Positions 43,838-51,877 of a stretch of DNA of 64,000 nucleotides are shown piece after piece. Source of the stretch: Streptomyces sp. NA04227 (lineage in GTDB: Bacteria > Actinomycetota > Actinomycetes > Streptomycetales > Streptomycetaceae); NCBI RefSeq assembly GCF_013364195.1, contig NZ_CP054918.1, positions 6,685,001 to 6,749,000 of the forward strand, given 5' to 3'. The notes below the pieces were generated by a model. That model saw only the letters and a program-made list of their open reading frames with translations, ran no database searches and was not told the origin of the DNA. The stretch's first letter is position 1. Every line of letters starts with the position of its first letter. The position numbers and the translations under genes are program-made.

Positions 43838-45034
43838 TCACCAGCCGGAGACGCGCGGCCAGTAGGCCTCGATCGCGGGTACCGGGCCGGTCGGGCGCCG
43901 GGCGCTGTCGGTGACGCGGTATCCCCGGTGTTGGGCGGCGGTGGCGCAGGCATGGTTGGGCAGGATGCGCAGCCGGGTGCCGACGGGCAGTTGGGGCAGT
44001 TCGGATCCGTTGCGCGTGGTGAGTGTGCCGTGCTCCTGGCTCGCGGCCGTCATGACCAGGTCGGGGATCAGGCGGCCGGAGAGGTCGGTGACCAGGCCGT
44101 AGCCCTGGTCCCGGTCCTGGGCGGCGGTGCCGCGGTCGCGGGACATGGCCATCCAGCCGCCGTCGGTGACGATCCACCCGAACTCGGGCCGATGGCCGAT
44201 GACGGTGACGACCACCGACAGCGCGAGGTCGTCGAGGCGGCAGACGCCGAGCCCGGCCATGACCAGGTCGAAGAACACGTAGTTGCCCGCCCGGAGTTCG
44301 GTCACTCCGGTGAGGTCCTCGGCGGCATGGGCGGTCGGGGTGGACCCGACGCTGACCGTGGCCACGGGCAGGCCCGCCGCGCGCAATCGCCCGGCCGCGG
44401 TGAGGGCGGCGTCCCGCTCGTTCTCCGCTGCCAGCCGCCGCTCCTCGCCGGTGCGGGCGAAGTACGACTCACCCGCGTGGGTCAGCACCCCGTCCAGACA
44501 GCCCGCGTCCGCCAACATCCCGCCAACGGCGGTCAGTTCGGCCGCCTCGGGCGTGAGCCCGCCGCGATGCCCGTCACAGTCGATCTCGATCAGGGCGGGG
44601 ACCGTCAGCCCGGCTTTACGGGAAGCCTCGGCAACACATCTCGCCTGCTCGGCACTGTCCAACAGGACCCGTAGACGTACCCCGCGACGCAGCAGAGCGA
44701 TCACGCGCGGAAGCTTGTGCGGGGCGAGGCCGACGGCGTACGTGAGGTCGGTGTAGCCCCCGTCGGCGAAGGCCTCGGCCTCGGCGAGGCTGGAAACGGT
44801 GACCGGACAGGGCCGCCCGTCGTGCAGCAGCGCGGCGACGTCCAGACTCTTGGCCGTCTTCATGTGCGGACGCAGGGTGACACCGAGCCGCTCCGTCCTG
44901 GCCCGCAGGCGCTCGATGTTGCGCAGCACCCGGTCCACGTCGACGACCGCGAACGGGGTCTCCGGATCGGCCAGCGTCCGCTCGGCGGCGAAGGGCTCAC
45001 TGTTCGACGCGGTGGTACTCGGCACGGCGTTCAC
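43838..45034 (-). CDS. DSD1-family PLP lyase (D-serine / D-threo-3-hydroxyaspartate dehydratase or D-threonine aldolase)
   Basis: The protein has 398 residues. It has the fold-type III alanine-racemase barrel with PLP Lys in RPHMKTAKS, and a C-terminal domain with the metal-binding PNHACAT motif (His and Cys ligands) that defines this family. Reaction choice between dehydratase and aldolase cannot be made from motifs. The start is GTG 45034; a few other GTG codons are possible. The threonine-dehydratase-like gene follows 148 nt downstream and the regulator gene lies upstream on the same strand. Confidence 0.88.
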   Translation of the reverse strand: MNAVPSTTASNSEPFAAERTLADPETPFAVVDVDRVLRNIERLRARTERLGVTLRPHMKTAKSLDVAALLHDGRPCPVTVSSLAEAEAFADGGYTDLTYAVGLAPHKLPRVIALLRRGVRLRVLLDSAEQARCVAEASRKAGLTVPALIEIDCDGHRGGLTPEAAELTAVGGMLADAGCLDGVLTHAGESYFARTGEERRLAAENERDAALTAAGRLRAAGLPVATVSVGSTPTAHAAEDLTGVTELRAGNYVFFDLVMAGLGVCRLDDLALSVVVTVIGHRPEFGWIVTDGGWMAMSRDRGTAAQDRDQGYGLVTDLSGRLIPDLVMTAASQEHGTLTTRNGSELPQLPVGTRLRILPNHACATAAQHRGYRVTDSARRPTGPVPAIEAYWPRVSGW

Positions 45035-45130
45035 AGGGAGACGTCCGACTTCGACTTCACCAGTGCCACTTTCCTCACCGTCTTCCTCACCGTCTTCCTT
45101 GCCGTCCTACGGACTTCCTTGCGGTGCACG

Positions 45131-45829
45131 TCACTTGGAGTAGTTGTAGACGGTCGCGCGGGACACTCCGAGCAGGCCGGCGATGGTCTGCGCGGCGTCG
45201 CGAGAGTCGAAGTAGCCGTCGCGCTGCAACTGCCTCACCAGGGCCCTCTTGTCCTCCCTGCTCAGCGACCGGGGTGTGGCGGCACGCTCGGCGGACCACG
45301 TCTCCACCGCCTGGCGCAGCTCGCGCGCGTTGCGGTCCCGCAGACTCTCCAGGGGCTGCGCGCCGTGATCCGTGTCCGTGGCCACGAGGTTCGACAGGGC
45401 GAGCGTCACCGGCGACAGCACGGACACGTCGAGGTTCAGGCACAGCGCGGCGATGTACTGGCCCGCCTCGTTCTTGATACCGATCGACGTGCTCTTGACC
45501 GGCCGTCCGTCCGGAAACCGGTTGGGATAGTTCTGGATGACACTGGGATACTCCGGGTCCGCGATCCGCGCCAGCCCCAACTCGGTTGCCGAATCACCGA
45601 CTTGCCGCCCCGAGAGGTTGTTCTCGATCGCTCGCACCGCGTTGTGTGGGTCCCGCAGATCGTGCAGCACGACTTCGCACAGGCCGGGGAACATACGGCC
45701 GAGAGCGACGGCGATCTTCTCGGCTTCGTGGATGAGGTGCTCGTCGGCGGAGGTGAGGGGGCCCGAATGGTCACGGTCCGGCTCGGGCTCCGGCTCGCTG
45801 GTCCTACCTCTGCCCGCGCGAGAGTCCAT
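45131..45829 (-). CDS. DauR/YheO-like PAS-HTH transcriptional regulator
   Basis: The protein has 232 residues. The N-terminal YheO-type PAS domain covers about 30-150, and the C-terminal HTH ends in SRDAAQTIAGLLGVSRATVY, typical of this family. Known members repress D-amino-acid catabolic genes (DauR of Pseudomonas). Its place directly upstream of the DSD1-type and dehydratase-like genes on the same strand strongly suggests it controls them. A CTTAG-N9-CTAAG inverted repeat lies about 45 bp upstream of its start. Confidence 0.88.
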   Translation of the reverse strand: MDSRAGRGRTSEPEPEPDRDHSGPLTSADEHLIHEAEKIAVALGRMFPGLCEVVLHDLRDPHNAVRAIENNLSGRQVGDSATELGLARIADPEYPSVIQNYPNRFPDGRPVKSTSIGIKNEAGQYIAALCLNLDVSVLSPVTLALSNLVATDTDHGAQPLESLRDRNARELRQAVETWSAERAATPRSLSREDKRALVRQLQRDGYFDSRDAAQTIAGLLGVSRATVYNYSK

Positions 45830-45871
45830 GAAGGTGCCGCTCTCCCTGAGTGCCTTCTACTAAATTTCCAA

Positions 45872-45890
45872 CCTTAGACAAGAAGGCTAA
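45872..45890. promoter_or_regulatory. Candidate operator CTTAG-N9-CTAAG upstream of the DauR-like gene
   Basis: A perfect 5-bp-arm inverted repeat sits in the AT-rich stretch (about 45855-45895) before the regulator gene, where its promoter should be. Autoregulation is plausible but not shown. Confidence 0.4.
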
Positions 45891-46350
45891 GCCGCTTCGC
45901 TGTCGCTGTCCAGGTGTGCCTGCCTGGTGGGAGGCGATGGACGCGCGCCGTTGCCGCTCCTGCCCTGATGCGGGTGGATGTGTGAGGAGGGGTTCGATGT
46001 GGCCTTGATCTGCCGATATCCCCTCCATCACTCGTATGAGTGAACCTGGTCAACCTCTCGTTACGGCGACCGCGGCCCTTCTCTCAAAATGGCTGCGGTT
46101 CACGGAACGCGTAGGAGTCGAGGGGAGGTTGGGGCCAGGAGGTCTCCGAGTGACGTCAACTGATCGTCACGTCCCGAGAGTTGGCTCTTCCAGGGCTGTT
46201 GTGCGGAAACGGACATGCGACGAGGACAGAGATGCCATGCGGCGAGCTGGAGGTCCGCGGCGTTGGTCACCGGTAGCTCGAACCAGTCAACTCCCCTTCC
46301 CGCTGTAGCTGTTCGACGACTTCCCCGTGCCCCGATCGCTGAGGAAGCGC
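45891..46350. other. About 460-bp gene-free interval with one strong inverted repeat
   Basis: TCACTC-GTAT-GAGTGA (46028-46043) is a perfect 6-bp-arm inverted repeat that could be an operator or hairpin. A 90-codon frame at 46036-46308 begins inside it and was not accepted: no ribosome binding site, no domain and weak third-position GC bias. Nothing else could be assigned. Confidence 0.5.
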
Positions 46351-47433
46351 ATGCCGCACTTGCCGCAGATACCGCCTTCGACAGGTCCGACCGCTGACTC
46401 GACTCCCGGCGAAACCGCCACTTCTCGCCGCACCGCACTCGCCGCCCGCTGCCGAACCCTCACCGAATCCCGTTGGTTCGCCACCACTGTCTTCGTCCTC
46501 ATCCTGGCCAACGCCGTCCTGCTCGGCGTCGAGACCTACGACGGTGTTCTCGAACGTTGGGAGGGCTGGTTACGGCTCGCCGAGCACAGCATCGTGGCGG
46601 TCTTCACGCTGGAGATCCTGCTGCGTGTCGGTGCGCATCTCGACCGGCCCTCCGAGTTCTTCCGCGACCGGTGGAACCTCTTCGACCTCGCCGTAGTCCT
46701 GTCCGTTTTCCTGCCCGTCGTCCGGGAGAACGGCACAATCCTGCGTCTGCTGCGGCTGGCGCGCGTGATGCGTGCCGCGCGGTTCCTGCCTCAACTGCGC
46801 ATCATTCTGGTGGCGGTTGGGCGCAGTCTGCCCGGCACCGTCAGCTTTCTGTTCGTCGGTGCGCTGGTCCTCTACTTCTACGCGATGGTCGGGTGGGTGT
46901 TCTTCGCCGACGCCGACCCGGAGCACTACGGTTCCCTCGGACGTGCCGTACTCACTCTGTTCCTGCTGATGACGTTGGACGGACTCGGTGACGCCGTCCA
47001 TGCCGGGCTCGAAATCTCGCGGTGGAGCTTTCTCTACTACGCCTCGTACGTGCTGCTCGGATCCTTCGTGCTGGTCAATGTCCTCATCGGTGTCGTCCTC
47101 AACTCCCTTGACGAGGCACGTGCCTTGGAGGAGCAGGCGGCCGTCGAAGAGGCGATGAAGTCGAAGAGGGGGGCCGGGGCCCACGGGGGCGTCGCCGGGA
47201 CCGCCGCCGACCTGGTTCTTCTGCGGGAGCGGATCACCGCCGCCCGTAGCGCTCTCGACGAGGCGGAGGCCGCCCTCGGCGCGACCCTCGTGAAGCTGAA
47301 GTCCGAGGAGACAGGGAAGTACGAGGAGACGGAGAAGTCCGCCGCCAAGCCGATCAACGGGGGACGGCGCCCTTCAGGACCGCGTCAGATGGACGATCAG
47401 ATGGACGATCAGATGGACAAGACGCGGTCGTGA
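46351..47433 (+). CDS. Voltage-gated cation channel subunit (bacterial Nav/Cav-like, ion_trans)
   Basis: The protein has 360 residues. ATG 46351 is chosen for GAGGA 5 nt upstream; GTG 46327 is in frame but lacks a site. Six membrane segments are readable; S4 is LRLLRLARVMRAARFLPQLRI with Arg at every third position. The pore loop is LFLLMTLDGLGDAV, aligned with TLESWAS of NaChBac; S6 (LVNVLIGVVLNSLDEA) matches the family. The filter keeps the acidic residue as Asp, has a second Asp four residues on and lacks the Trp, so ion selectivity may differ from sodium. The cytoplasmic tail is coiled-coil-like and ends in a short QMDD repeat. It would work as a homotetramer. Confidence 0.9.
   Translation: MPHLPQIPPSTGPTADSTPGETATSRRTALAARCRTLTESRWFATTVFVLILANAVLLGVETYDGVLERWEGWLRLAEHSIVAVFTLEILLRVGAHLDRPSEFFRDRWNLFDLAVVLSVFLPVVRENGTILRLLRLARVMRAARFLPQLRIILVAVGRSLPGTVSFLFVGALVLYFYAMVGWVFFADADPEHYGSLGRAVLTLFLLMTLDGLGDAVHAGLEISRWSFLYYASYVLLGSFVLVNVLIGVVLNSLDEARALEEQAAVEEAMKSKRGAGAHGGVAGTAADLVLLRERITAARSALDEAEAALGATLVKLKSEETGKYEETEKSAAKPINGGRRPSGPRQMDDQMDDQMDKTRS
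47386..47421 (+). repeat. 12-bp tandem repeat (CAGATGGACGAT x3) at the end of the channel gene
   Basis: Two exact copies and one variant copy encode Gln-Met-Asp-Asp repeats in the C-terminal tail of the channel. Confidence 0.9.
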
Positions 47434-47494
47434 AGGCACTCGGGTTTTCGGGCGTCCGTGTCCTCGGGGACAGTTCGCCGCTGCTTGCCGCCCG

Positions 47495-48010
47495 CTACCC
47501 AGCCCCGCCCGCCGCTCCCACCCGCGAAACCGCCCCTGTCGTATCCGCCCCGTAACGCGCGATGTCCGCCTCGATGTCCAGCGGGCCGTTGTGCGCCCTG
47601 GCCGCGTCGTCGATCAGGTCGTGCGGGACCAGCCAGCAGATCTCGAATTCGAGGCCGTCGGGGTCCTTCGCGTACAGGCCCTTGGTGGTGCCGTGGTCCG
47701 TGGCGCCGACCAGTGAGCCGGACTTGGTGAGGCGCTGCGCGTAGGTGCGCAGGTCGGCGAGGGTCGGTACCTCCCAGGCCAAGTGGTAGAGGCCGACGGG
47801 GGGTTGGCCGGGGGCGGCGGCCGCGCGTTCGTGGTTGCCGGTTTCGAAGAGGCCGAGGTCGTGGTCGTTGTCGGAGTCGGGGGCGCGGAGGAAGGCGACG
47901 CGGTCGCCCTGGTGGACGACTCGGAAGCCGAGAATCTCTGTGTAGAACCGGACGCTTTCCTGTGCGTCGCGCACCCACAGCACGGCGTGATTGAGTCCTC
48001 GGATCGCCAT
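47495..48010 (-). CDS. VOC-family protein (glyoxalase/extradiol dioxygenase-like)
   Basis: The protein has 171 residues with two beta-alpha-beta-beta-beta units: LNHAVLWVRDAQESVRFY starts the first, and GLYHLAWEV with DPDGLEFEICW forms the second. His and Glu residues at the usual metal positions are present. The ATG follows GGAGA. It lies 68 nt downstream of the LysR gene on the same strand and may share its transcript. Substrate is unknown. Confidence 0.85.
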   Translation of the reverse strand: MAIRGLNHAVLWVRDAQESVRFYTEILGFRVVHQGDRVAFLRAPDSDNDHDLGLFETGNHERAAAAPGQPPVGLYHLAWEVPTLADLRTYAQRLTKSGSLVGATDHGTTKGLYAKDPDGLEFEICWLVPHDLIDDAARAHNGPLDIEADIARYGADTTGAVSRVGAAGGAG

Positions 48011-48078
48011 CGGGAATCTCCTGACCGAACTTTCCAGGGGGTGCCGTCATGCACCCCTACAACATCACTGCAACGCCG

Positions 48079-49065
48079 CTACGGTACGGAGAATTCCGCG
48101 CCGCCCTCGTCCCACCATTGTCGGTAGACCGGGCTGGTGCGGACAAGGGCGAGATATCCGTGGGCCACGCGGCCGCAGAGTTCGTCGACGAGTGGGGCGA
48201 CGACACCGTCCGTGCGCCAGGCGAGTACCACCTCACGGAAAAGGGGATTACCGGCCAGCGTCAGCATGGTGATTCCGGGCCGTTCGCCGCCGAGCGGGTA
48301 GAGCGGGCAGACCGCGTCCCCGGCGGCGGTCAGGGTGAAGGCGATGTGCGAGGCGTCGGTGAGATGTCTGACCCGCTGGGTGAAGCCCGCTCGTTCGCAG
48401 GTGCGCGCGAAGTAGTCGTTCATGCCGCTGTCGTCGGGGTGCGGCATCACCCAGTCCTCCTCGGCCAGGGCGGCGAGGGATATCCCGGCCGGGCTCTCTC
48501 CCTCACCCCTGCCCGCACTCGCGAGCGCGTGCCCCTGCGAGACCCCGGTGAAGATCGGTTCCGTGAGCAGTACCCGGTGGGACAGGCCGGGCGGCAGGTC
48601 CAGCGGGAAGCCGGGGAAGCGGCGCATCACGGCGACGTCGAGTTCGCCCGAGGCCAGCAGGGCGGTGAGCATGGCCGTGCTCTTCACGGTGCGGCTCGTC
48701 ACGCCCCGCTGGGGGCACATCTCGCTCAGCGCCTGCAGCAGGAGCCCGAACTGCTGGGCCGGGACACCGCCCACCCGGACCGGGGAGTCGGCCTCGTGGC
48801 TGAGCGTGGTGCGTACCGACCGGGTCAGGCCCTCGATGTCGTCGAGCACCTGCCGCGCCCGGCGCAGGAACTGCGTACCGGCCCGGGTGGGTACGACGCC
48901 CTGCGGCGCCCGTACGAACAACTCGCCGCCGAGGTGGTTCTCGATGCGTTGCAGCTGCGCGGTGACCGCGGGCTGGGTGAGGTGCAGGCGCGCCGCGGCG
49001 CTGCGGAGGCTGCCGGATTCCTGGATGGCGAGGACGAGTTCGAGATGCCGTACGTCGAGACGCAT
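48079..49065 (-). CDS. LysR-family transcriptional regulator
   Basis: The protein has 328 residues from ATG 49065; ATG 49074 is equally possible. The N-terminal winged HTH (MRLDVRHLELVLAIQESGS, then AAARLHLTQPAVTAQLQRIE) is followed by the two-lobe effector domain. It is divergent from the MPN/JAB-like operon, with a large palindrome in the shared 230-bp intergenic region, the standard layout for a LysR regulator and its target. Confidence 0.92.
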   Translation of the reverse strand: MRLDVRHLELVLAIQESGSLRSAAARLHLTQPAVTAQLQRIENHLGGELFVRAPQGVVPTRAGTQFLRRARQVLDDIEGLTRSVRTTLSHEADSPVRVGGVPAQQFGLLLQALSEMCPQRGVTSRTVKSTAMLTALLASGELDVAVMRRFPGFPLDLPPGLSHRVLLTEPIFTGVSQGHALASAGRGEGESPAGISLAALAEEDWVMPHPDDSGMNDYFARTCERAGFTQRVRHLTDASHIAFTLTAAGDAVCPLYPLGGERPGITMLTLAGNPLFREVVLAWRTDGVVAPLVDELCGRVAHGYLALVRTSPVYRQWWDEGGAEFSVP

Positions 49066-49160
49066 GGCCCGCATCCTAGGATCCGCGCCCGCCGTGCCGT
49101 CAGCCGTCGGCAGCCCCTTTGTTCTCTCCGGTGGGGGTGATGGGGCAATGCAATGGGTGG

Positions 49161-49187
49161 GCAATTCCGGCGGATATCCGCAATTGC
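49161..49187. promoter_or_regulatory. Large imperfect palindrome, candidate LysR operator
   Basis: The core GCGGATATCCGC (49170-49181) is a perfect 12-bp palindrome, bracketed by GCAATT (49161-49166) and AATTGC (49182-49187). It lies in the divergent region between the LysR gene and the MPN/JAB-like gene. Confidence 0.5.
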
Positions 49188-49295
49188 TGCTCAGCGGGGC
49201 GGGCTTCGGTCTTTCGTCGCTTGTCCGGGCTTCGTCCGGGTGGCACTGTCGCTGCGTCCCGTGCCCCCCTCGACGAGAACTGGACGGGTGGATTG

Positions 49296-49955
49296 ATGAC
49301 TGGGAATTCCACCGGGAGAAACGACGGTTCTCCGTCGCCGGAGGAGGATTGTTCGGTGTTGCTGGCCGAAACCGCCCTCGACGGATTTCTGACCGTGGCC
49401 GCCGCCGAATACCTCACCATCACCGAAGCGAATCCCACGCCGTGCTTCGCGGTGCTGACGGGCCGGGCGACGGGCGACACGTACCGGATAGAGGATCTCG
49501 CCTTCGGCCGCAACGTACGGGCGACCCATCCCAGCGCGCGGCAGGAGTTCGCGACGACGATCGTGCCCCGGTTCGGCGCGGCGTACGAGAATCCCGCGCG
49601 GGCCTGGTGGCTGGACCCGTCCGATCTGCTGCGCATCGACCGGGAGGCGGACGCGAAGGGCCTCGACGTCCTCGGGTCCATCCATATGCACCCCGACTGG
49701 CACCGGCTCGGCCCCGCGGAGGCCAGGACGCATCCGCTGGACGAACGGCCCACGGCGATGGACCGGTACGTCTTCCGCGGCAGCGGCTGGCCGGTCAACC
49801 TGGTCTGCTACCTGGAGCGGCGGCAGGGCTCCTACTGCTACGCACTCTCGGCCTGGGACGCCGACTGCCGCCGACTCCCGCTGCGACTCTTCCGTACCGC
49901 CGAGAGCGTCACGGTGTCCGCCCGGCACAACTCCCTTGTGGGAGGCGGGAAATGA
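49296..49955 (+). CDS. MPN/JAB (Mov34)-like protein, divergent metal site
   Basis: The protein has 219 residues. ATG 49296 has GGGTGG upstream; the frame is open earlier but lacks coding character. A JAMM-like HxHP motif appears in GSIHMHPDWHRLGPAEARTHP, after a first strand PCFAVLTG that resembles the start of MPN domains. The usual Asp about ten residues after the second His is Glu or shifted, and the early catalytic Glu is not obvious, so metal-isopeptidase activity is uncertain. It overlaps the next gene by 4 nt. Confidence 0.6.
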   Translation: MTGNSTGRNDGSPSPEEDCSVLLAETALDGFLTVAAAEYLTITEANPTPCFAVLTGRATGDTYRIEDLAFGRNVRATHPSARQEFATTIVPRFGAAYENPARAWWLDPSDLLRIDREADAKGLDVLGSIHMHPDWHRLGPAEARTHPLDERPTAMDRYVFRGSGWPVNLVCYLERRQGSYCYALSAWDADCRRLPLRLFRTAESVTVSARHNSLVGGGK

Positions 49956-50347
49956 GCGAGGAGACAGGTGTGGACGAGCCCGCAGTCCGGGCGCTCTGGC
50001 AGACCATGGCCGAGGGGTGGGGGCGGGCGGACGCCGCCGCTTTCGCCGGTGTGTTCAGTGCCGACGTCGACTTCGTCACCGTCGGCGGCGAGGTGCTCTT
50101 CGGACGGACCGCCGTGGAGCAGCGGCACGCGGAGCTCTTCGCGACCGTGTTCCGCGGCACCCGGCTGGAGCCCGGCCTCGGTCTGATCCGGCCGCTGACA
50201 CCGCAGTTGTGCCTGGTGCACGCCACCACCGCCATCCACCCGGTGGGTCTGGTCACCCACGCCCAGGCGGTACTGGCCCGGCGTGACGACGGCTGGTCCA
50301 TACGGGCCTTCCACAACATGGTTCCGCACCTCAGGAGATCCACATGA
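49952..50347 (+). CDS. SgcJ/EcaC-type SnoaL-like (NTF2 fold) protein
   Basis: The protein has 131 residues. A helix bundle followed by curved sheet strands is readable: ALWQTMAEGWGRADAAAFAGVFSADVDFVTV is split here as the family start, and RRDDGWSIRAFHN as the final strands. Members act as small hydrolases, isomerases or unknown partners in secondary metabolism. ATG overlaps the previous stop (ATGA) and its own stop overlaps the next ATG. Confidence 0.85.
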   Translation: MSEETGVDEPAVRALWQTMAEGWGRADAAAFAGVFSADVDFVTVGGEVLFGRTAVEQRHAELFATVFRGTRLEPGLGLIRPLTPQLCLVHATTAIHPVGLVTHAQAVLARRDDGWSIRAFHNMVPHLRRST

Positions 50348-50757
50348 CCAGCCCCAGCCCCCGCCCCCGGCTCCGGCATCTGGCGCTCACCCTCCGGGAC
50401 CCGGCACGCGCCGCCGCCTTCTACCGCGACGCCCTGCGGATGGAGCAGTTCCACCAGGACCCCGACGGCAGCCGCTTCCTCACCGACGGCTATCTCAACC
50501 TCGCCCTCATCCAGCACCGGCCGGACGGTGATGTGCCCGCCGGGTTCAACCACTTCGGCTTCGAGGTGCCCGACCTCGGCGAGGTCGCCGAGGAGATGAA
50601 GAGGTACGCATGCCCGGCTCCCGTACGCCGTGGGGGTGACCGTCCGTTCGCGGAGTACCGGGCCGCCGATCCGGAGGGCAACTGGTTCGACCTGTCCGAG
50701 CACGGGTTCCTGCCGCCCGAGCGGAACAGGCCGCGCGCCGGTGAGTCCGAGACCTGA
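50344..50757 (+). CDS. VOC-family protein (glyoxalase/bleomycin-resistance-like)
   Basis: The protein has 137 residues with paired VOC modules: RLRHLALTLRDPARAAAFY opens the first, and GFNHFGFEVPDL and DPEGNWFDLSEHG belong to the second. His and Glu ligands are present. It is the third gene of the coupled set that begins with the MPN/JAB-like gene; function is unknown. Confidence 0.85.
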   Translation: MTSPSPRPRLRHLALTLRDPARAAAFYRDALRMEQFHQDPDGSRFLTDGYLNLALIQHRPDGDVPAGFNHFGFEVPDLGEVAEEMKRYACPAPVRRGGDRPFAEYRAADPEGNWFDLSEHGFLPPERNRPRAGESET

Positions 50758-50768
50758 GGGAGGAGAGG

Positions 50769-50783
50769 GTGCATATCGTGCAC
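50769..50783. promoter_or_regulatory. Inverted repeat GTGCA-N5-TGCAC in the leader of the SRPBCC gene
   Basis: A perfect 5-bp-arm inverted repeat ends 2 nt before the ATG (50786). The only Shine-Dalgarno-like run (GGAGAGGG, 50762-50769) lies on its other side, 16 nt from the ATG. Either a DNA operator or an RNA hairpin that shortens the spacing is possible. Confidence 0.4.
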
Positions 50784-50785
50784 CT

Positions 50786-51259
50786 ATGTACTCGACTCAG
50801 GTTTCTCAGTACGTGAATGCCTCGCGGGCCCTCGTCTACCGGGCGCTCCTTGACGCGGACGCGGTGGCCCAGTGGCGGGTGCCGAACGGAATGAGCAGTC
50901 ATGTGCACGCGTTCGAGGCGCGTGAGGGCGGGACGTTCCGGGTCTCGCTCACCTATGACTCCGGTCAGGGCACCGGGAAGTCGGCCGAGCGCACCGACAC
51001 GTACCACGGGCACTTCGCGGAACTCGTCCCCGGCGAGAAGGTCGTCGAGGTGATGGAGTTCGAGACGGAGGACCCCGCGCTGCGCGGCGAGATGACCATG
51101 ACCACGACGCTCACGGACATGGACGACGGCCGTACCGAGGTCGTCTTCCTGCACGAAGGAGTGCCCGACGGCGTACCCGCCCCCGACAACGAGGCGGGCA
51201 TGTGGATGGCGCTGGCGAAGCTCGCGCGGTGGGCGGAGGCGAGCGAGCAGTCGGGGTGA
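50786..51259 (+). CDS. SRPBCC/AHSA1-family protein
   Basis: The protein has 157 residues. The helix-grip fold is recognisable from YVNASRALVYRALLDADAVAQW and the conserved ARWAE-type C-terminal helix. Such proteins bind hydrophobic ligands or assist stress responses. It is co-directional with the VOC gene 28 nt upstream, with an unusual inverted repeat at its start. Confidence 0.85.
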   Translation: MYSTQVSQYVNASRALVYRALLDADAVAQWRVPNGMSSHVHAFEAREGGTFRVSLTYDSGQGTGKSAERTDTYHGHFAELVPGEKVVEVMEFETEDPALRGEMTMTTTLTDMDDGRTEVVFLHEGVPDGVPAPDNEAGMWMALAKLARWAEASEQSG

Positions 51260-51437
51260 ACGGCCGGGGTGGGCCTGCTGGGACGTGTGGTGCCCCGAGG
51301 TGGTGTGAGGCAGGGGTGGGCGACGGGACCGTGGGACGCGCGTGGTCGCGGGGCGGCGGCGTGCGGGGCGTGCGAATAGGCGGCCTTCGTCGGCCGCGCT
51401 TCGTACCCCTTCGTCCCTTGCTTGTCAGAGGCACCAC

Positions 51438-51788
51438 ATGTTCCTTGCCTATGTCGTCGTCACCGTCATCACCATCGTCATCAACGCCTGGGAATCCGTC
51501 ATCAACTTCGCCCGTACGGATTTCGTCCTCGCCAACGCCGCCGCCGTGGGATTCCCGCAGTCCGGCCTCCCGCTGCTCGGCGCCCTGAAGGGGGCCGGAG
51601 CCCTCGGCCTGCTGCTCGGGATGCTGGGGTTCACGGGTATCGGAGCGGCGGCCGGAGTCGGGCTCGTGCTCTTCTTCCTCTGCGCGATGTGGGCCCACGT
51701 CCGTATCCGCGACTACCGCAACCTCGGGTTCCCGGGCGCCTTTCTGGCGATGGCCGCCGGCTCGCTCGTGCTTCTCCTCGTGCGCTAG
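51438..51788 (+). CDS. DoxX-like small membrane protein
   Basis: The protein has 116 residues and four membrane helices. ATG 51438 has an AGAGG site. INAWESVINFARTDFVLANAA followed by GLPLLGALKGAGALGLLLG matches the DoxX-like family. Role unknown. The 178 bp before it hold nothing recognisable. Confidence 0.8.
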   Translation: MFLAYVVVTVITIVINAWESVINFARTDFVLANAAAVGFPQSGLPLLGALKGAGALGLLLGMLGFTGIGAAAGVGLVLFFLCAMWAHVRIRDYRNLGFPGAFLAMAAGSLVLLLVR

Positions 51789-51877
51789 GCGTACGGGCGG
51801 CGCGTACGTTCGTACGCACGCCCGCGAGAGTGCAATGCCCTTGCGGGGCAGGGGAGTTGGGGACGCCGTGGCCGGGC

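Noticed and set aside
46036-46308. A 90-codon open frame before the channel gene
   Set aside because: No ribosome binding site, no domain and weak third-position G/C bias; it begins inside an inverted repeat.
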